Below, in pieces: positions 17,412-26,488 of a stretch of DNA of 64,000 nt. Each line of letters begins with the position of its first letter. The first letter of the stretch is position 1. Source of the DNA: Mucilaginibacter roseus (GTDB lineage Bacteria; Bacteroidota; Bacteroidia; Sphingobacteriales; Sphingobacteriaceae); NCBI RefSeq assembly GCF_021215455.1, contig NZ_JAJPWV010000002.1:868001-932000 (forward strand), read 5' to 3'. The position numbers and the translations under genes were made by a program. The notes under the pieces are model-generated. The model saw only the letters and a program-made list of their open reading frames with translations, was not told where the DNA came from and searched no databases.

Positions 17412-18226
17412 CAGTTCCGTGCTATCAGTTCTTTTAATATCAGCGTAAGTTTCGGTTCGGCCTCTTGTGCCACAGCAATTATCTCCTCTAATGATACCGG
17501 TGTAAGCACTTCCGGAAAGCCCTCATCAGTTAATACCGATATGGCAAACACCGGCAGATCCATGTGGCGGGCCACAATAACTTCGGGCACGGTACTCATG
17601 CCCACGGCATCGCCACCAATAATGCGCAGGTAACGATACTCGGCACGCGTTTCCAGGTTAGGGCCCGTAACCGCAACATAAACTCCCTTATGGCAAATAA
17701 TATTGTTGGCCGATGCAATGTTAAGCGCCTTTTCGATCAGATCGATACGGTAAGGCTGGCTCATATCCGGAAAACGCGGACCAAGATCAGAATCATTACG
17801 CCCGATCAGCGGATTTTGCGGCTGCAGGTTAATGTGATCTTCGATCACCATCAGGTCGCCTTTTTTAAAGCCCGGGTTTAACGAGCCGCTGGCGTTTGAT
17901 ACGTACAGGGTTTTAATACCCAGCATTTTCATCACCCTCACCGGAAAGGTGATCTGCTGCATGTTATAACCTTCGTAATAATGCAGCCTGCCCTGCATAG
18001 CCACCACGTTAACGCCACCCAGTTTGCCAAATATCAGCTTGCCGGAGTGAAACTCCACGGTTGATATCGGGAAGTCGGGAATATTAGCATACATCAGTTG
18101 CTTTTCAACCTCAATCTCGTTTACTAAACCACCCAGGCCGGTACCTAAAATAATACCTACCTCGGGCACAAAATCGCCAATACGGCTTTTAATGTATGCT
18201 GTTGTGCGATGAATATTCTCTAACAT
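17411..18226 (-). CDS. punA: purine-nucleoside phosphorylase
   Basis: Cleaves (deoxy)inosine and guanosine with phosphate in purine salvage. 271 residues, trimeric PNP type. Motifs: GIILGTGLGGLVNEIE (about 25-40), GKLGGVNVVAMQGRLHYYEGY (about 67-87, phosphate-binding region), LYVSNASGSLNPGFKKGDLM near 106, and AVGMSTVPEVIVARHMDLPVFAIS (about 209-232). The start MLENIHRTTAYIKSR matches the family, so the 38-base overlap with the upstream lpxK 3' end is real and implies coupling. Confidence 0.94.
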   Translation of the reverse strand: MLENIHRTTAYIKSRIGDFVPEVGIILGTGLGGLVNEIEVEKQLMYANIPDFPISTVEFHSGKLIFGKLGGVNVVAMQGRLHYYEGYNMQQITFPVRVMKMLGIKTLYVSNASGSLNPGFKKGDLMVIEDHINLQPQNPLIGRNDSDLGPRFPDMSQPYRIDLIEKALNIASANNIICHKGVYVAVTGPNLETRAEYRYLRIIGGDAVGMSTVPEVIVARHMDLPVFAISVLTDEGFPEVLTPVSLEEIIAVAQEAEPKLTLILKELIARN

Positions 18227-19250
18227 AATTTTTTATAAGGCCGGCAAACTCCTGTTCGCCATCAATAAATTTAATACCTATGGGCAACACTAAAAAGGGC
18301 AGTTTGTTAACCAGCGGCAGCAGTTGCTGTTCACCTAAACGTTGCGCATCCTTTTCTGTTGTGATAAGCAGTTTTTTTTCTGCCGTGCAAGCCCCGAACT
18401 CATCAGCAAGTTTACTTATATTTTTTAAGCTGAACTGATGATGGTCAGGATATTTGTAATGAATAATTTTCGGTGTGATACCTTGCAGATGTTGTAAAAG
18501 CGGAGTGGTGTTGGCAATGCCACTCAGTAAAAACACAGTAGTATCGGCATCGATATTATCAGCAAATCCTCCACCATCCAGCCTTTGCAACGTTTGGTAA
18601 GCGATGGTAGTAAAGTATACTTTTTGAAATGGGAACGGTTTTAAGCGTGCGGTTAGTTGCTCCTGCTCCTGAACGGTAAGGTTCGATGGGCATTTACTAA
18701 CCATCAATACATCGGCACGCCAGCGGCCAACAAATGGTTCGCGCAGATTACCGGCGGGCAACATCAGGCGAGGCTCGTTTATGCGGGTATAATCAAACAA
18801 CAAAACGCTAAAACCCGGCTTCACAGCGCGGTGCTGGTAGGCATCATCCAGTATAACCACGTCATGCTCAGGCATCAGCTTTTTAATACCGGCTACCCTG
18901 TCGGCACAAACCGCAACTGTTATATCAGCAAATTTGTTTTTAAACTGGGCAGGCTCATCTCCAACTTCCGTCGCCGTTGCATTCAGGCCGGCCTCAAGAT
19001 AGCCCCTGGTTAAACGGCCATAGCCCCGGCTAAGGGTGGCTACTTTGTATTCATGCTTTAGTAAACGAATCAAATATTCCGTCATAGGGCTTTTACCTGC
19101 GCCCCCCACATCCAAATTGCCTACACAGATAACGGGGAAGTTAAACAACGTGCTTTTAAACAAGCCGGCATCATAAAACCAGTTACGTATGCTTACCACC
19201 AGCCCGTAAATAAGCGATAACGGAAATAATAACCAGCGCAGATATTTCAT
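18189..19250 (-). CDS. lpxK: tetraacyldisaccharide 4'-kinase
   Basis: Phosphorylates the 4' position of the lipid A precursor at the cytoplasmic face of the inner membrane. 353 residues: an N-terminal hydrophobic helix (about 5-20), then FPVICVGNLDVGGAGKSPMTEYLIRLL with the Walker A-like GGAGKS (about 50-55), SRGYGR near 74, and VVILDDAYQHRAVKPGFSVLLFD (about 131-153), typical of LpxK. The last 38 bases overlap punA. It heads the lpxK-punA-porin transcript. Confidence 0.95.
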   Translation of the reverse strand: MKYLRWLLFPLSLIYGLVVSIRNWFYDAGLFKSTLFNFPVICVGNLDVGGAGKSPMTEYLIRLLKHEYKVATLSRGYGRLTRGYLEAGLNATATEVGDEPAQFKNKFADITVAVCADRVAGIKKLMPEHDVVILDDAYQHRAVKPGFSVLLFDYTRINEPRLMLPAGNLREPFVGRWRADVLMVSKCPSNLTVQEQEQLTARLKPFPFQKVYFTTIAYQTLQRLDGGGFADNIDADTTVFLLSGIANTTPLLQHLQGITPKIIHYKYPDHHQFSLKNISKLADEFGACTAEKKLLITTEKDAQRLGEQQLLPLVNKLPFLVLPIGIKFIDGEQEFAGLIKNYVREYSSHNSIH

Positions 19251-19420
19251 AACAAGCCGTAAAGATAATTAAAAGGCATTGCTTAATGTAAGTGAGCTGA
19301 TTATGCGCTAAAGATTTATCCTGCTAAAGCCTGTTATTTTAATAATTTTTTAATGTATAATTGCGTTTGCAATACCTAACCAATTGAGTAAAGCCCTCCG
19401 TTGTTTATATTTTTTACAGC

Positions 19421-19750
19421 ATGAAAGTCAAGGAGTTTAAGGTTTTAACCGCAATGCTTTTCATCGCTATCTTTTTCTCAAAGATGGTGATATCAGTAGC
19501 GCCGGTTATTTTCCATCTTGACAATAAGGTTGTAAAAGCGGTGATTATGCAGCTGGAGAACGAGAGCAAGGAGAAGGACACGGCCGAGAAGGACATATGC
19601 AAAGAAAAAAAATCGTTCGACGAATATTATACCCAACTGGTTCGCTTAAACCTGCATGTTATTGAGCTCAACATCCTGCACAACCAGGAGACACTGATAT
19701 ACCATTACGCTTACGCGCCTGTAATACTTACCCCGCCGCCAAACGCTTAA
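19421..19750 (+). CDS. small exported or membrane-anchored protein
   Basis: 109 residues with no family I recognise. A hydrophobic segment (about 9-30) follows a short basic N-terminus, so it is exported or anchored. The middle is highly charged (ENESKEKDTAEKDICKEKKS, about 47-66) and the C-terminus ends in PVILTPPPNA. It sits 89 bases upstream of the SulP transporter on the same strand, so an accessory role for that transporter is possible but unproven. Confidence 0.5.
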   Translation: MKVKEFKVLTAMLFIAIFFSKMVISVAPVIFHLDNKVVKAVIMQLENESKEKDTAEKDICKEKKSFDEYYTQLVRLNLHVIELNILHNQETLIYHYAYAPVILTPPPNA

Positions 19751-19839
19751 GCCGCCTAAATTTCTCCGGGTTAACTGTGCTCTGCCCGGGCATGGCAAAC
19801 CTTTATTCTATAACACACCACAAACCAGTTTTACCAATT

Positions 19840-21447
19840 ATGAATCAGCATGACCACACCGCTGGCACTGCAGGCTTTTTTGATCTGCATAAGTATTTTT
19901 TAGCTAAAAACCTAAAGCGTGACCTGCCTGCCAGTATCGTAGTATTTTTAGTGGCCCTGCCCCTATGCCTGGGCATTGCGCTGGCATCGGGTGCGCCGCT
20001 TTTCGCGGGTTTGCTAACCGGCATTATCGGCGGTATAGTAGTAGGCATAGCCAGCGGCTCACAGCTTAGTGTTGCCGGGCCTGCCGCCGGGCTCACCGTT
20101 ATTGTGCTTAATGCCATCGCCACACTTGGCTCGTACGAAACCTTTTTGCTGAGCATCGTTATCGCCGGATGCATGCAGATCATTCTCGGACTGATAAAAG
20201 CCGGCACCATAGGCAACTATTTTCCGTCAACCGTAATTGAGGGAATGCTGGCAGCCATTGGCATCATCCTCATCATGAAACAGTTTCCGCATGCGGTTGG
20301 TTACGATGCAGATTACGAGGGTGATGAAAGTTTCTCTCAGGCCGATCAGCATAACACTTTTTCAGAGATCATGCTGGCGGTATCAAAAATCAATTACGGC
20401 GCGGTTATCATCAGCGTGGTATCATTGCTGGTACTCATCTACTGGCCCAAATTTAAAAAGCTGGCCATTGTACCTGCACCGCTACTTGTAGTGATTTTGG
20501 GGATTGCTTTCGCTGCGGCCTTTGCGGAAACCGATTTTGCCCTGCTCGATAAGCAATTTGTTAACATCCCGATAGTAAAAAGCGGTGACGAGTTCTTTAA
20601 GCTTTTTAAATCGCCCAACTTTAGCGATCTGGCCAATAAAAATGTTTGGATAGTGGCGGCCACCATTGCCATTGTTGCCAGCCTGGAAAGCCTGCTGAGC
20701 CTGGAAGCGGTTGACAAGATAGACCCTATAAAGCGTATATCACCCACTAACCGGGAACTGGTAGCCCAGGGGCTTGGCAACGTAGTGAGCGGTATGCTGG
20801 GCGGAATGCCCATGACGGCGGTGATCGTGCGTTCGTCGGCCAACGTTAATTCAGGGGCGCGTACTAAAGTGAGTGCCATAGTACATGGTGTTTTCCTGTT
20901 GTTATCGTTATTATTTATCCCGAGGCTTATTAACATGATTCCCCTGTCGTGCCTGGCGGCAATCCTGCTCATGACGGGTTATAAGCTAACCCGCGTTGAG
21001 TTGTTCAAACATGTGTGGCGCAAGGGGCTTTCGCAATTTATTCCCTTTGTAGTTACTATTATTGCCGTGGTATTTACCGACCTGCTTAAGGGCGTTGGTA
21101 TAGGTATGCTGGTGGGTATATTTTACATATTGCGAACCAACATGCGTAACCCTTACTTTTACCGCATCATTAAAAACAACGACGGCAAAAAAACCATTCA
21201 CATCCGCCTGGCCGAAGAGGTTTCGTTTTTAAACAAGGCCGCTATACAAATTACCCTTACCAGTTTACCCGAAGGAAGTGACGTATTGATAGATGGATCA
21301 AACTCAAGGTATATTGATCCGGATGTGCTTGAAACCATACATAATTTTAAGCATAACGCCTTTACAAAAGGTATTGTGGTACAGCTACAGGATATTAAGG
21401 ACAGGTATGATGTGCCCAAACTAAAAGAGCTGATTTACAAACCCTAA
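19840..21447 (+). CDS. SulP-family anion transporter (probably bicarbonate)
   Basis: SulP carriers move sulfate, bicarbonate or other anions across the inner membrane. The 535-residue product has the SulP core signature from about residue 30 (LPASIVVFLVALPLCLGIAL), SVAGPAAGLTVIVL near 80, about 12-14 membrane segments, and a degenerate STAS-like C-terminal domain (about 450-535, with SDVLIDGSNSRYIDPDVLETI). The frame opens at 19777, but ATG 19840 (MNQHDHTAGTAG) starts just before the conserved core. A beta-carbonic anhydrase gene follows on the same strand, favouring bicarbonate as substrate. Confidence 0.88.
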   Translation: MNQHDHTAGTAGFFDLHKYFLAKNLKRDLPASIVVFLVALPLCLGIALASGAPLFAGLLTGIIGGIVVGIASGSQLSVAGPAAGLTVIVLNAIATLGSYETFLLSIVIAGCMQIILGLIKAGTIGNYFPSTVIEGMLAAIGIILIMKQFPHAVGYDADYEGDESFSQADQHNTFSEIMLAVSKINYGAVIISVVSLLVLIYWPKFKKLAIVPAPLLVVILGIAFAAAFAETDFALLDKQFVNIPIVKSGDEFFKLFKSPNFSDLANKNVWIVAATIAIVASLESLLSLEAVDKIDPIKRISPTNRELVAQGLGNVVSGMLGGMPMTAVIVRSSANVNSGARTKVSAIVHGVFLLLSLLFIPRLINMIPLSCLAAILLMTGYKLTRVELFKHVWRKGLSQFIPFVVTIIAVVFTDLLKGVGIGMLVGIFYILRTNMRNPYFYRIIKNNDGKKTIHIRLAEEVSFLNKAAIQITLTSLPEGSDVLIDGSNSRYIDPDVLETIHNFKHNAFTKGIVVQLQDIKDRYDVPKLKELIYKP

Positions 21448-21686
21448 ATAACAATAAACAGATTTAAACAATAAACATTTTAAGGCAGTTACGTGTTCAA
21501 CACTTACCATTTTATGCAGATGCTTCTTAAACAAAGTGCAAATATTTATACAACAATCGCTGATGTCGCCGTTATCAGCGTTAACAAGTATAACGGGCGA
21601 TGAATCCGCAACAGATTTCAATTTTATACTTTTACCGTGATTGAAAATTAACAAAGCAACATCTTAAACTAATTAATAAAAAAACC
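21448..21686 (+). other. intergenic region with small palindrome upstream of carbonic anhydrase
   Basis: A 239-base gap. It contains the inverted repeat CGCTGAT (21558-21564) / ATCAGCG (21574-21580), possibly an operator or leader hairpin. A 29-codon ORF (21514-21603) is present but has no supporting evidence. Confidence 0.3.
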
Positions 21687-22358
21687 ATGTGTGCACACAA
21701 ATCATCAGAACTACATGACACAAGCCATATAACCTATGAAGGTTTGCTTGACGGTAACAAGCAATTTGTAGCCGATACGCTTAAACTTGATCCGGAATAT
21801 TTTGATAAGCTGGCCAACGGCCAAAAGCCACCTGTACTTTGGATAGGGTGCGCCGATAGCCGCGTACCGGCAAACCAGATAACCCATACCCAGCCGGGCG
21901 AAATATTTGTTCACCGTAATATTGCCAATATGGTGATCCACACGGATATGAACATGCTTAGCGTGCTCGATTACGCTGTTAACGTACTTAAAATTAAACA
22001 TGTAATTGTTACCGGCCATTACGGCTGCGGTGGCGTTTTAGCCGCTATGGGCAACAACTCGGTAGGTATTATTGATAACTGGCTGCGCCACATTAAGGAT
22101 GTTTACCGCTTACACGCTTCAGAACTTAACGCTATTGAAGACGAGAAAAAACGCGGCGACAGACTGGTTGAATTAAACGTAATTGAAAACGTAAGTAACC
22201 TTTGCAAAACCTCAATTGTACAAAACGCCTGGAAAAACGGCCAGGACCTGAGCGTGCATGGATGGGTTTACGCTTTGAACACCGGTTTAATTACCGATTT
22301 GAAAGTGAGCCAAAACTCAAACTCGGGCCTTGAAGAGGTATTCAAGTTTGTGTTGTAA
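21687..22358 (+). CDS. beta-class carbonic anhydrase
   Basis: Interconverts CO2 and bicarbonate in the cytoplasm. 223 residues with the full zinc site: Cys55, Asp57 and Arg59 in CADSR, His111 and Cys114 in HYGC. PGEIFVHRNIAN (about 70-81) and GGVLAAM are also typical. No signal peptide. It follows the SulP transporter by 239 bases on the same strand, as in bicarbonate-uptake pairs elsewhere. It ends at a clear terminator. Confidence 0.95.
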   Translation: MCAHKSSELHDTSHITYEGLLDGNKQFVADTLKLDPEYFDKLANGQKPPVLWIGCADSRVPANQITHTQPGEIFVHRNIANMVIHTDMNMLSVLDYAVNVLKIKHVIVTGHYGCGGVLAAMGNNSVGIIDNWLRHIKDVYRLHASELNAIEDEKKRGDRLVELNVIENVSNLCKTSIVQNAWKNGQDLSVHGWVYALNTGLITDLKVSQNSNSGLEEVFKFVL

Positions 22359-22379
22359 AAAAGAATCTTCTTAGCATAA

Positions 22380-22430
22380 CGAAATCGCGAGAAACAAAAC
22401 AAATTCAATTCTCGCGATGTCGTTTTTTTT
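22380..22430 (+). terminator. terminator of the carbonic anhydrase gene
   Basis: Stem ATCGCGAGAA (22384-22393) / TTCTCGCGAT (22409-22418), extended by CGA (22380-22382) / TCG (22420-22422), then eight T at 22423-22430. Confidence 0.9.
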
Positions 22431-22433
22431 ATT

Positions 22434-24122
22434 TCAGGGTTTCGGATACACGTAATTATCTTTAGCCCATTTATGCCATTGGCTGCTTAGCCGGGCTACT
22501 TCTGCCGGGTGTGATGCAGCAAGATCATTCAGCTCTGCCTCATCCTTATTAATTGCGTATAAATGCCAGGCAGTGTCATTCCCGCTGTGCGATACGAGTT
22601 TCCAATCTTTATATCGTACATACCGTGCTCCAAAATGCTCATTAAACAGCGGCTCATCGTCAGTTGGCTTACCCTTAAAAGAAGCGGCGAAGCTGTGGCT
22701 TTGTATTGGCATAATATCATGGCCCTTATATTTTTTAGGATATTTTGCCTTAGCCAAGGCCATAAACGTAGCCATAAAATCCTTTACGTGCCCCATTTGT
22801 GCCGATATGCTGCCGCCTTTCATTTTTATTCCTTTTGGCCAGTAGGCCACCATTGGTGTACGTACCCCGCCTTCGTATGACTGGGCTTTCCAAAATTGGT
22901 ATGGCGTATTGGCTACGTTAGCCCAGCGCTGCCCTATTGAAGCGTAAGAGGTTTGCTTTCCCGGGATGATGGTCTTTTTCATGTCGTAAACTATGGGCTC
23001 GCCGGTACGTGTTTGGTCGGGGCGGTCAAATCCAGGACCATAAGCCGTACAATTTTCATTACTCGCACCGTTATCACTTAGGAAAACAATGAGCGTATTC
23101 TCTAACTGTCCGGTTTCCTTTAAGGCCTGTATTACCCGGCCAATACCCTGATCCATCCTGTCGATCATGGCAGCATGCACAGCCATTGCAGCGGCATCCC
23201 ACTCCTTGTCGGGGTTATTCTCCCAATCTAAATTAGCACCCCAGCGAGGTGAAAGCGGTGTGGTTTTCGGGTCTATCAAACCCGCCTTTACCATTTTGTT
23301 ATAACGGGCTTTACGTATGGCATCCCAGCCTACTTTGTAGGTATTCTTGTATTTGGCAATATCTTCGGGCAATGCCATCAGCGGCCAGTGCGGCGCGTTC
23401 TCGGCAAGGTATAAAAAGAACGGCTTTTTATTTTTAGCCATCTGCCTTACGTATGACGCCGCCGTATCGTTAATGGCATCGGTATGGTAATAGTTTTTGG
23501 GCACTTCCTTAACCGGCTCGGTACCATTTACCAGGCTGAAAGGGTCAAAAAAATCAACCACACCCCATATTGTTCCATAAAACCTGTCAAACCCCCTGCT
23601 GGTTGGGTACTGCTCAATAGGCGAAAAAGTAGGCTGGTAGGTTTGGTGGTTCAGCCACTTCATCTGCTCTTTTGCGTCTTTTAATCCCGGCGTATTTGAT
23701 ACATGCCACTTACCTGCCATGGCCGTTTGATAGCCTGCCTGCTTTAGTACCTCGGCAATGGTTACGGCGTTGTCTGACAAATGGCCGAGATAACCCGGCT
23801 CATCCTCAGCATCCGTCATGTTGCCAATACCCGCGCGCTGATTATACAAACCTGTAAGCAACGAGGCACGCGTAGGGCAGCACCTGGAAGTATTGTAAAA
23901 CCTTGTATACCGGATGCCATTCTTTGCCAGAAAATCAATATAAGGCGTGCTGATCTCGGAACCGTAACAGCCAATATCTGAGTAACCCAAATCATCAGCC
24001 AGGATCACCACAATATTTGGCCGGTCATCAGCGGCGGTACTTACCGACGAAGGCGCCGGTTTAAAAAAAATGAGAGTTGATGCGAGCCCTATCAGCAAGG
24101 CCGATCCAAAAAACCATTTCAT
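22434..24122 (-). CDS. exported arylsulfatase-type sulfatase
   Basis: Type I sulfatase hydrolysing sulfate esters with a formylglycine nucleophile. 562 residues with an N-terminal hydrophobic signal or anchor (about 5-20), metal-site motif PNIVVILADDLGYSDIG (35-51), and the activation motif CCPTRASLLTG at 81-91, where Cys81 is the residue to be oxidised. GKWHVSNT (about 142) and FFLYLAENAPHWP also fit the family. The gene directly follows its likely activating enzyme (30-base gap), in a pair divergent from a LacI regulator next to a glycan utilisation locus. Substrate unknown, probably a sulfated glycan. Confidence 0.93.
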   Translation of the reverse strand: MKWFFGSALLIGLASTLIFFKPAPSSVSTAADDRPNIVVILADDLGYSDIGCYGSEISTPYIDFLAKNGIRYTRFYNTSRCCPTRASLLTGLYNQRAGIGNMTDAEDEPGYLGHLSDNAVTIAEVLKQAGYQTAMAGKWHVSNTPGLKDAKEQMKWLNHQTYQPTFSPIEQYPTSRGFDRFYGTIWGVVDFFDPFSLVNGTEPVKEVPKNYYHTDAINDTAASYVRQMAKNKKPFFLYLAENAPHWPLMALPEDIAKYKNTYKVGWDAIRKARYNKMVKAGLIDPKTTPLSPRWGANLDWENNPDKEWDAAAMAVHAAMIDRMDQGIGRVIQALKETGQLENTLIVFLSDNGASNENCTAYGPGFDRPDQTRTGEPIVYDMKKTIIPGKQTSYASIGQRWANVANTPYQFWKAQSYEGGVRTPMVAYWPKGIKMKGGSISAQMGHVKDFMATFMALAKAKYPKKYKGHDIMPIQSHSFAASFKGKPTDDEPLFNEHFGARYVRYKDWKLVSHSGNDTAWHLYAINKDEAELNDLAASHPAEVARLSSQWHKWAKDNYVYPKP

Positions 24123-24152
24123 AGTATAGTGTTAGAGTTGAACAATATTCTG

Positions 24153-25301
24153 TTATTTATCACGCACACATCTAAAGCCTACATGCTCGGTACTGCTGTC
24201 CTCGGAGTTTTTCATCCGCCGCGCCACGCGATAGCCCGAGCAATAACTATCGTTACATAAAAATGATCCACCGCGAATAACCCGCTTAACAGCGTAAGGT
24301 TCATCCGGGTCGTAGCTTTTGGCGGGTCCTTTCGGGTTACTTACACCCGCTGGTTTATTTATGGTTTGATAGTAGGTATTGTTATATAAATCGGCACACC
24401 ACTCCCATACGTTCCCCGCCATATCAAACAGTTTATAGGGGTTTGGCGCAAAACTTCCTACCGGTGCCAGTCGCTCAAAATTATCGGCCACGGTGTTCTT
24501 CCACGGAAATTCGCCCTGCCAGCTATTAGCCTTGGGGTTGCCTCTATCAACCGACTCGTTACCCCAGGGATAGATATTGTTTTGCCGGCCACCGCGTGCG
24601 GCCCACTCCCACTCTGCCTCGGTAGGCAAACGTTTGCCTGCCCATTTGCAATAAGCCAGCGCGTCGTAATAGCTAACATGCACTACCGGGTAATTATCCT
24701 TTCGGTTGATATTACTTTCAGGCCCTTGCGGATGCTGCCAATCGGCGCCCGGAACCCAGGCCCACCATTGGGTGTAGTTGTCGAGCTTTACGGGATGACC
24801 GGGCGGAACAAATACCAGCGAAGCAGCCACCAGCATACTTTCATCGGGCATCGGCGTACCGGGAGGTAATTGTTTTTCCAGTTCGTTCCAGTCGGGTTTG
24901 CGTTCGGCGGTAGTAACGTAACCGGTAGCCTTTACAAAGCGGGCAAACTGCGCATTGGTTACTTCCGTAGCATCCATCCAAAAACCGTTAACGGTTACCT
25001 TGTGTTTGGGGAACTCATCATCGGCAGCCTGGGCGTTATCGCCCCCCATACTAAAGGTTCCGCCTTTAATGAACACCATACCCGTATGGCTTTTCAACAC
25101 ACCGGTATCCGCAATTTTTTGGCTAACCACACCTGCCATGCCAAAGCGGGAAGGCATATTTGATTCGCAGCATAGCGCCTTTTTTAACGGAGATGTTTTT
25201 TTATAAGCCTGCTTACTTTCTGTGTCAGACATACAGGCGCCTAACAAAAAACAACACGTAGCAACAGTACCTGCAAAAAATATTTTTTTTGCTTTATTCA
25301 A
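24153..25301 (-). CDS. formylglycine-generating enzyme, exported lipoprotein
   Basis: Oxidises the sulfatase active-site Cys to formylglycine. The 382-residue product has lipobox LLGAC (Cys23) and a SUMF1 domain: MVFIKGGTFSMGG (75-87), FWMDATEVTNAQFARF, LPTEAEWEWAARGG (225-238), FDMAGNVWEWC (292-302) and GGSFLCNDSYCSGYR (344-358). Cys349 and Cys354 match the catalytic pair of authentic FGEs, unlike GldJ in this window. The start codon is TTG (25301-25299); the first in-frame ATG would remove the signal peptide. First gene of the FGE-sulfatase pair. Confidence 0.9.
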   Translation of the reverse strand: MNKAKKIFFAGTVATCCFLLGACMSDTESKQAYKKTSPLKKALCCESNMPSRFGMAGVVSQKIADTGVLKSHTGMVFIKGGTFSMGGDNAQAADDEFPKHKVTVNGFWMDATEVTNAQFARFVKATGYVTTAERKPDWNELEKQLPPGTPMPDESMLVAASLVFVPPGHPVKLDNYTQWWAWVPGADWQHPQGPESNINRKDNYPVVHVSYYDALAYCKWAGKRLPTEAEWEWAARGGRQNNIYPWGNESVDRGNPKANSWQGEFPWKNTVADNFERLAPVGSFAPNPYKLFDMAGNVWEWCADLYNNTYYQTINKPAGVSNPKGPAKSYDPDEPYAVKRVIRGGSFLCNDSYCSGYRVARRMKNSEDSSTEHVGFRCVRDK

Positions 25302-25388
25302 TTTGTATAGTTTCTTTTTAAATGGTTAACAGCAATTATAGCTGCAATACTAATATATAAAACAACGAGCGTTTACCGCCTTAACAGA

Positions 25389-25421
25389 TTGTATTTATAC
25401 TGTTACTTCTGCTTTTATTTG
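25389..25421 (+). promoter_or_regulatory. promoter of the LacI-family regulator
   Basis: TTG (25389-25391), 22 bases, TTTATTTG (25414-25421), one mismatch from TAnnTTTG. It lies 15 bases before the ATG, inside the divergent space shared with the FGE gene. Confidence 0.35.
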
Positions 25422-25436
25422 TAGTTTTAGATTCGC

Positions 25437-26441
25437 ATGTTCAGGGCAGCTACTATAAAAGATATTGCAAAGGCACTCGGTATATCGCCATCAACGGTGT
25501 CGCGGGCTTTGAGTGATAGTTATGAGATCAGCTCCGAAACCAAAAAAAAGGTACTCGATTATGCCCGGCAAATTAATTACCATGGCAACCCGGTAGCGCA
25601 AAGCCTGCGTAACAAGCGCAGCAACTCGATTGGCGTTTTGGTGGCCGATGTAGCCAACAGCTTTTTTGCCCAGGTAATTAACGGCATTGAGTCGGTGGCT
25701 TATGAGAGCGGGTACAACATCATTATATCACAAAGCCATGAAGAGTATGAGCGCGAAAAGGCAAATATGCAACACCTGGCCAATCGCTCGGTTGATGGCC
25801 TGCTGATGTCCATAGCGGCGCAGACTACCGATTATGCGCACATCCGCGAGTTGCACCAACACGGCCTGCCCATCGTGTTCTTCGACCGCATACTTGATGA
25901 CATAGAAACACACCTCGTGAGCAGCGACAATTTCAAAACATCGTACAACGCCATTAAACAACTTTTAGGTAAAGGATACAGGCGCATTGCCATATTGGCC
26001 AGCACGCCGCAAATATCTATTACAACCGAAAGGGTTAACGGCTATAAGCAGGCACTTACAGACAACGGCATCAGCATAGATGAAAGCCTGATCAGGCATT
26101 GCTACCGCGGCGGCCGCGATGAGGATGAAATAAGCAAGGCATTACTGGCTCTTTTTAATACTGAAAACAAACCGGATGCGCTCTTTATAGCGAGCGATCT
26201 GGTAAGCACTGCCAGCATACGCGCCCTTAACCGCATCAGCTACCCGGAGAATCTGGCTATAGTTGGCTATTCAAACGCTGATGTTATTGATCTGTTAACG
26301 CCGCGCATCTCCTACATCAGGCAACCTGCCTTTGAGATGGGCCAGATAGCTACACAAATGCTCATCAAACTTATTGAAAGTAAATACCCGGTTTACAAGT
26401 TTGAAACTCGCTTGCTGGATGCCGAGATCATCTGGCAATAA
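25437..26441 (+). CDS. LacI-family transcriptional regulator
   Basis: 334 residues. N-terminal helix-turn-helix IKDIAKALGISPSTVSRALSDSYEISSETKKKV (about 7-39) with the LacI hinge GNPVAQSLRNKRSNSIGVLVADVANSFF. A periplasmic-binding-like sugar-sensing domain fills the rest. It is divergent from the FGE-sulfatase pair and convergent with the glycan locus, and no SusR or hybrid two-component sensor is present. It is therefore the likely local regulator, derepressing on binding a sugar released by these enzymes (inference). Confidence 0.92.
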   Translation: MFRAATIKDIAKALGISPSTVSRALSDSYEISSETKKKVLDYARQINYHGNPVAQSLRNKRSNSIGVLVADVANSFFAQVINGIESVAYESGYNIIISQSHEEYEREKANMQHLANRSVDGLLMSIAAQTTDYAHIRELHQHGLPIVFFDRILDDIETHLVSSDNFKTSYNAIKQLLGKGYRRIAILASTPQISITTERVNGYKQALTDNGISIDESLIRHCYRGGRDEDEISKALLALFNTENKPDALFIASDLVSTASIRALNRISYPENLAIVGYSNADVIDLLTPRISYIRQPAFEMGQIATQMLIKLIESKYPVYKFETRLLDAEIIWQ

Positions 26442-26442
26442 A

Positions 26443-26467
26443 AAAGCAGGCCATTACAGCCTGCCTT
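26443..26467. terminator. hairpin between the lacI-type and GH127 genes
   Basis: GCAGGC (26446-26451) / GCCTGC (26459-26464) with flanking A and T runs, between convergent genes. It is a short stem but in a terminator position for both strands. Confidence 0.6.
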
Positions 26468-26488
26468 TATAATATCAATACTGAGGGC

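Noticed and set aside
21514..21603. 29-codon ORF upstream of carbonic anhydrase
   Set aside because: No promoter, no overlap or coupling, no conservation evidence; too short to separate from chance.
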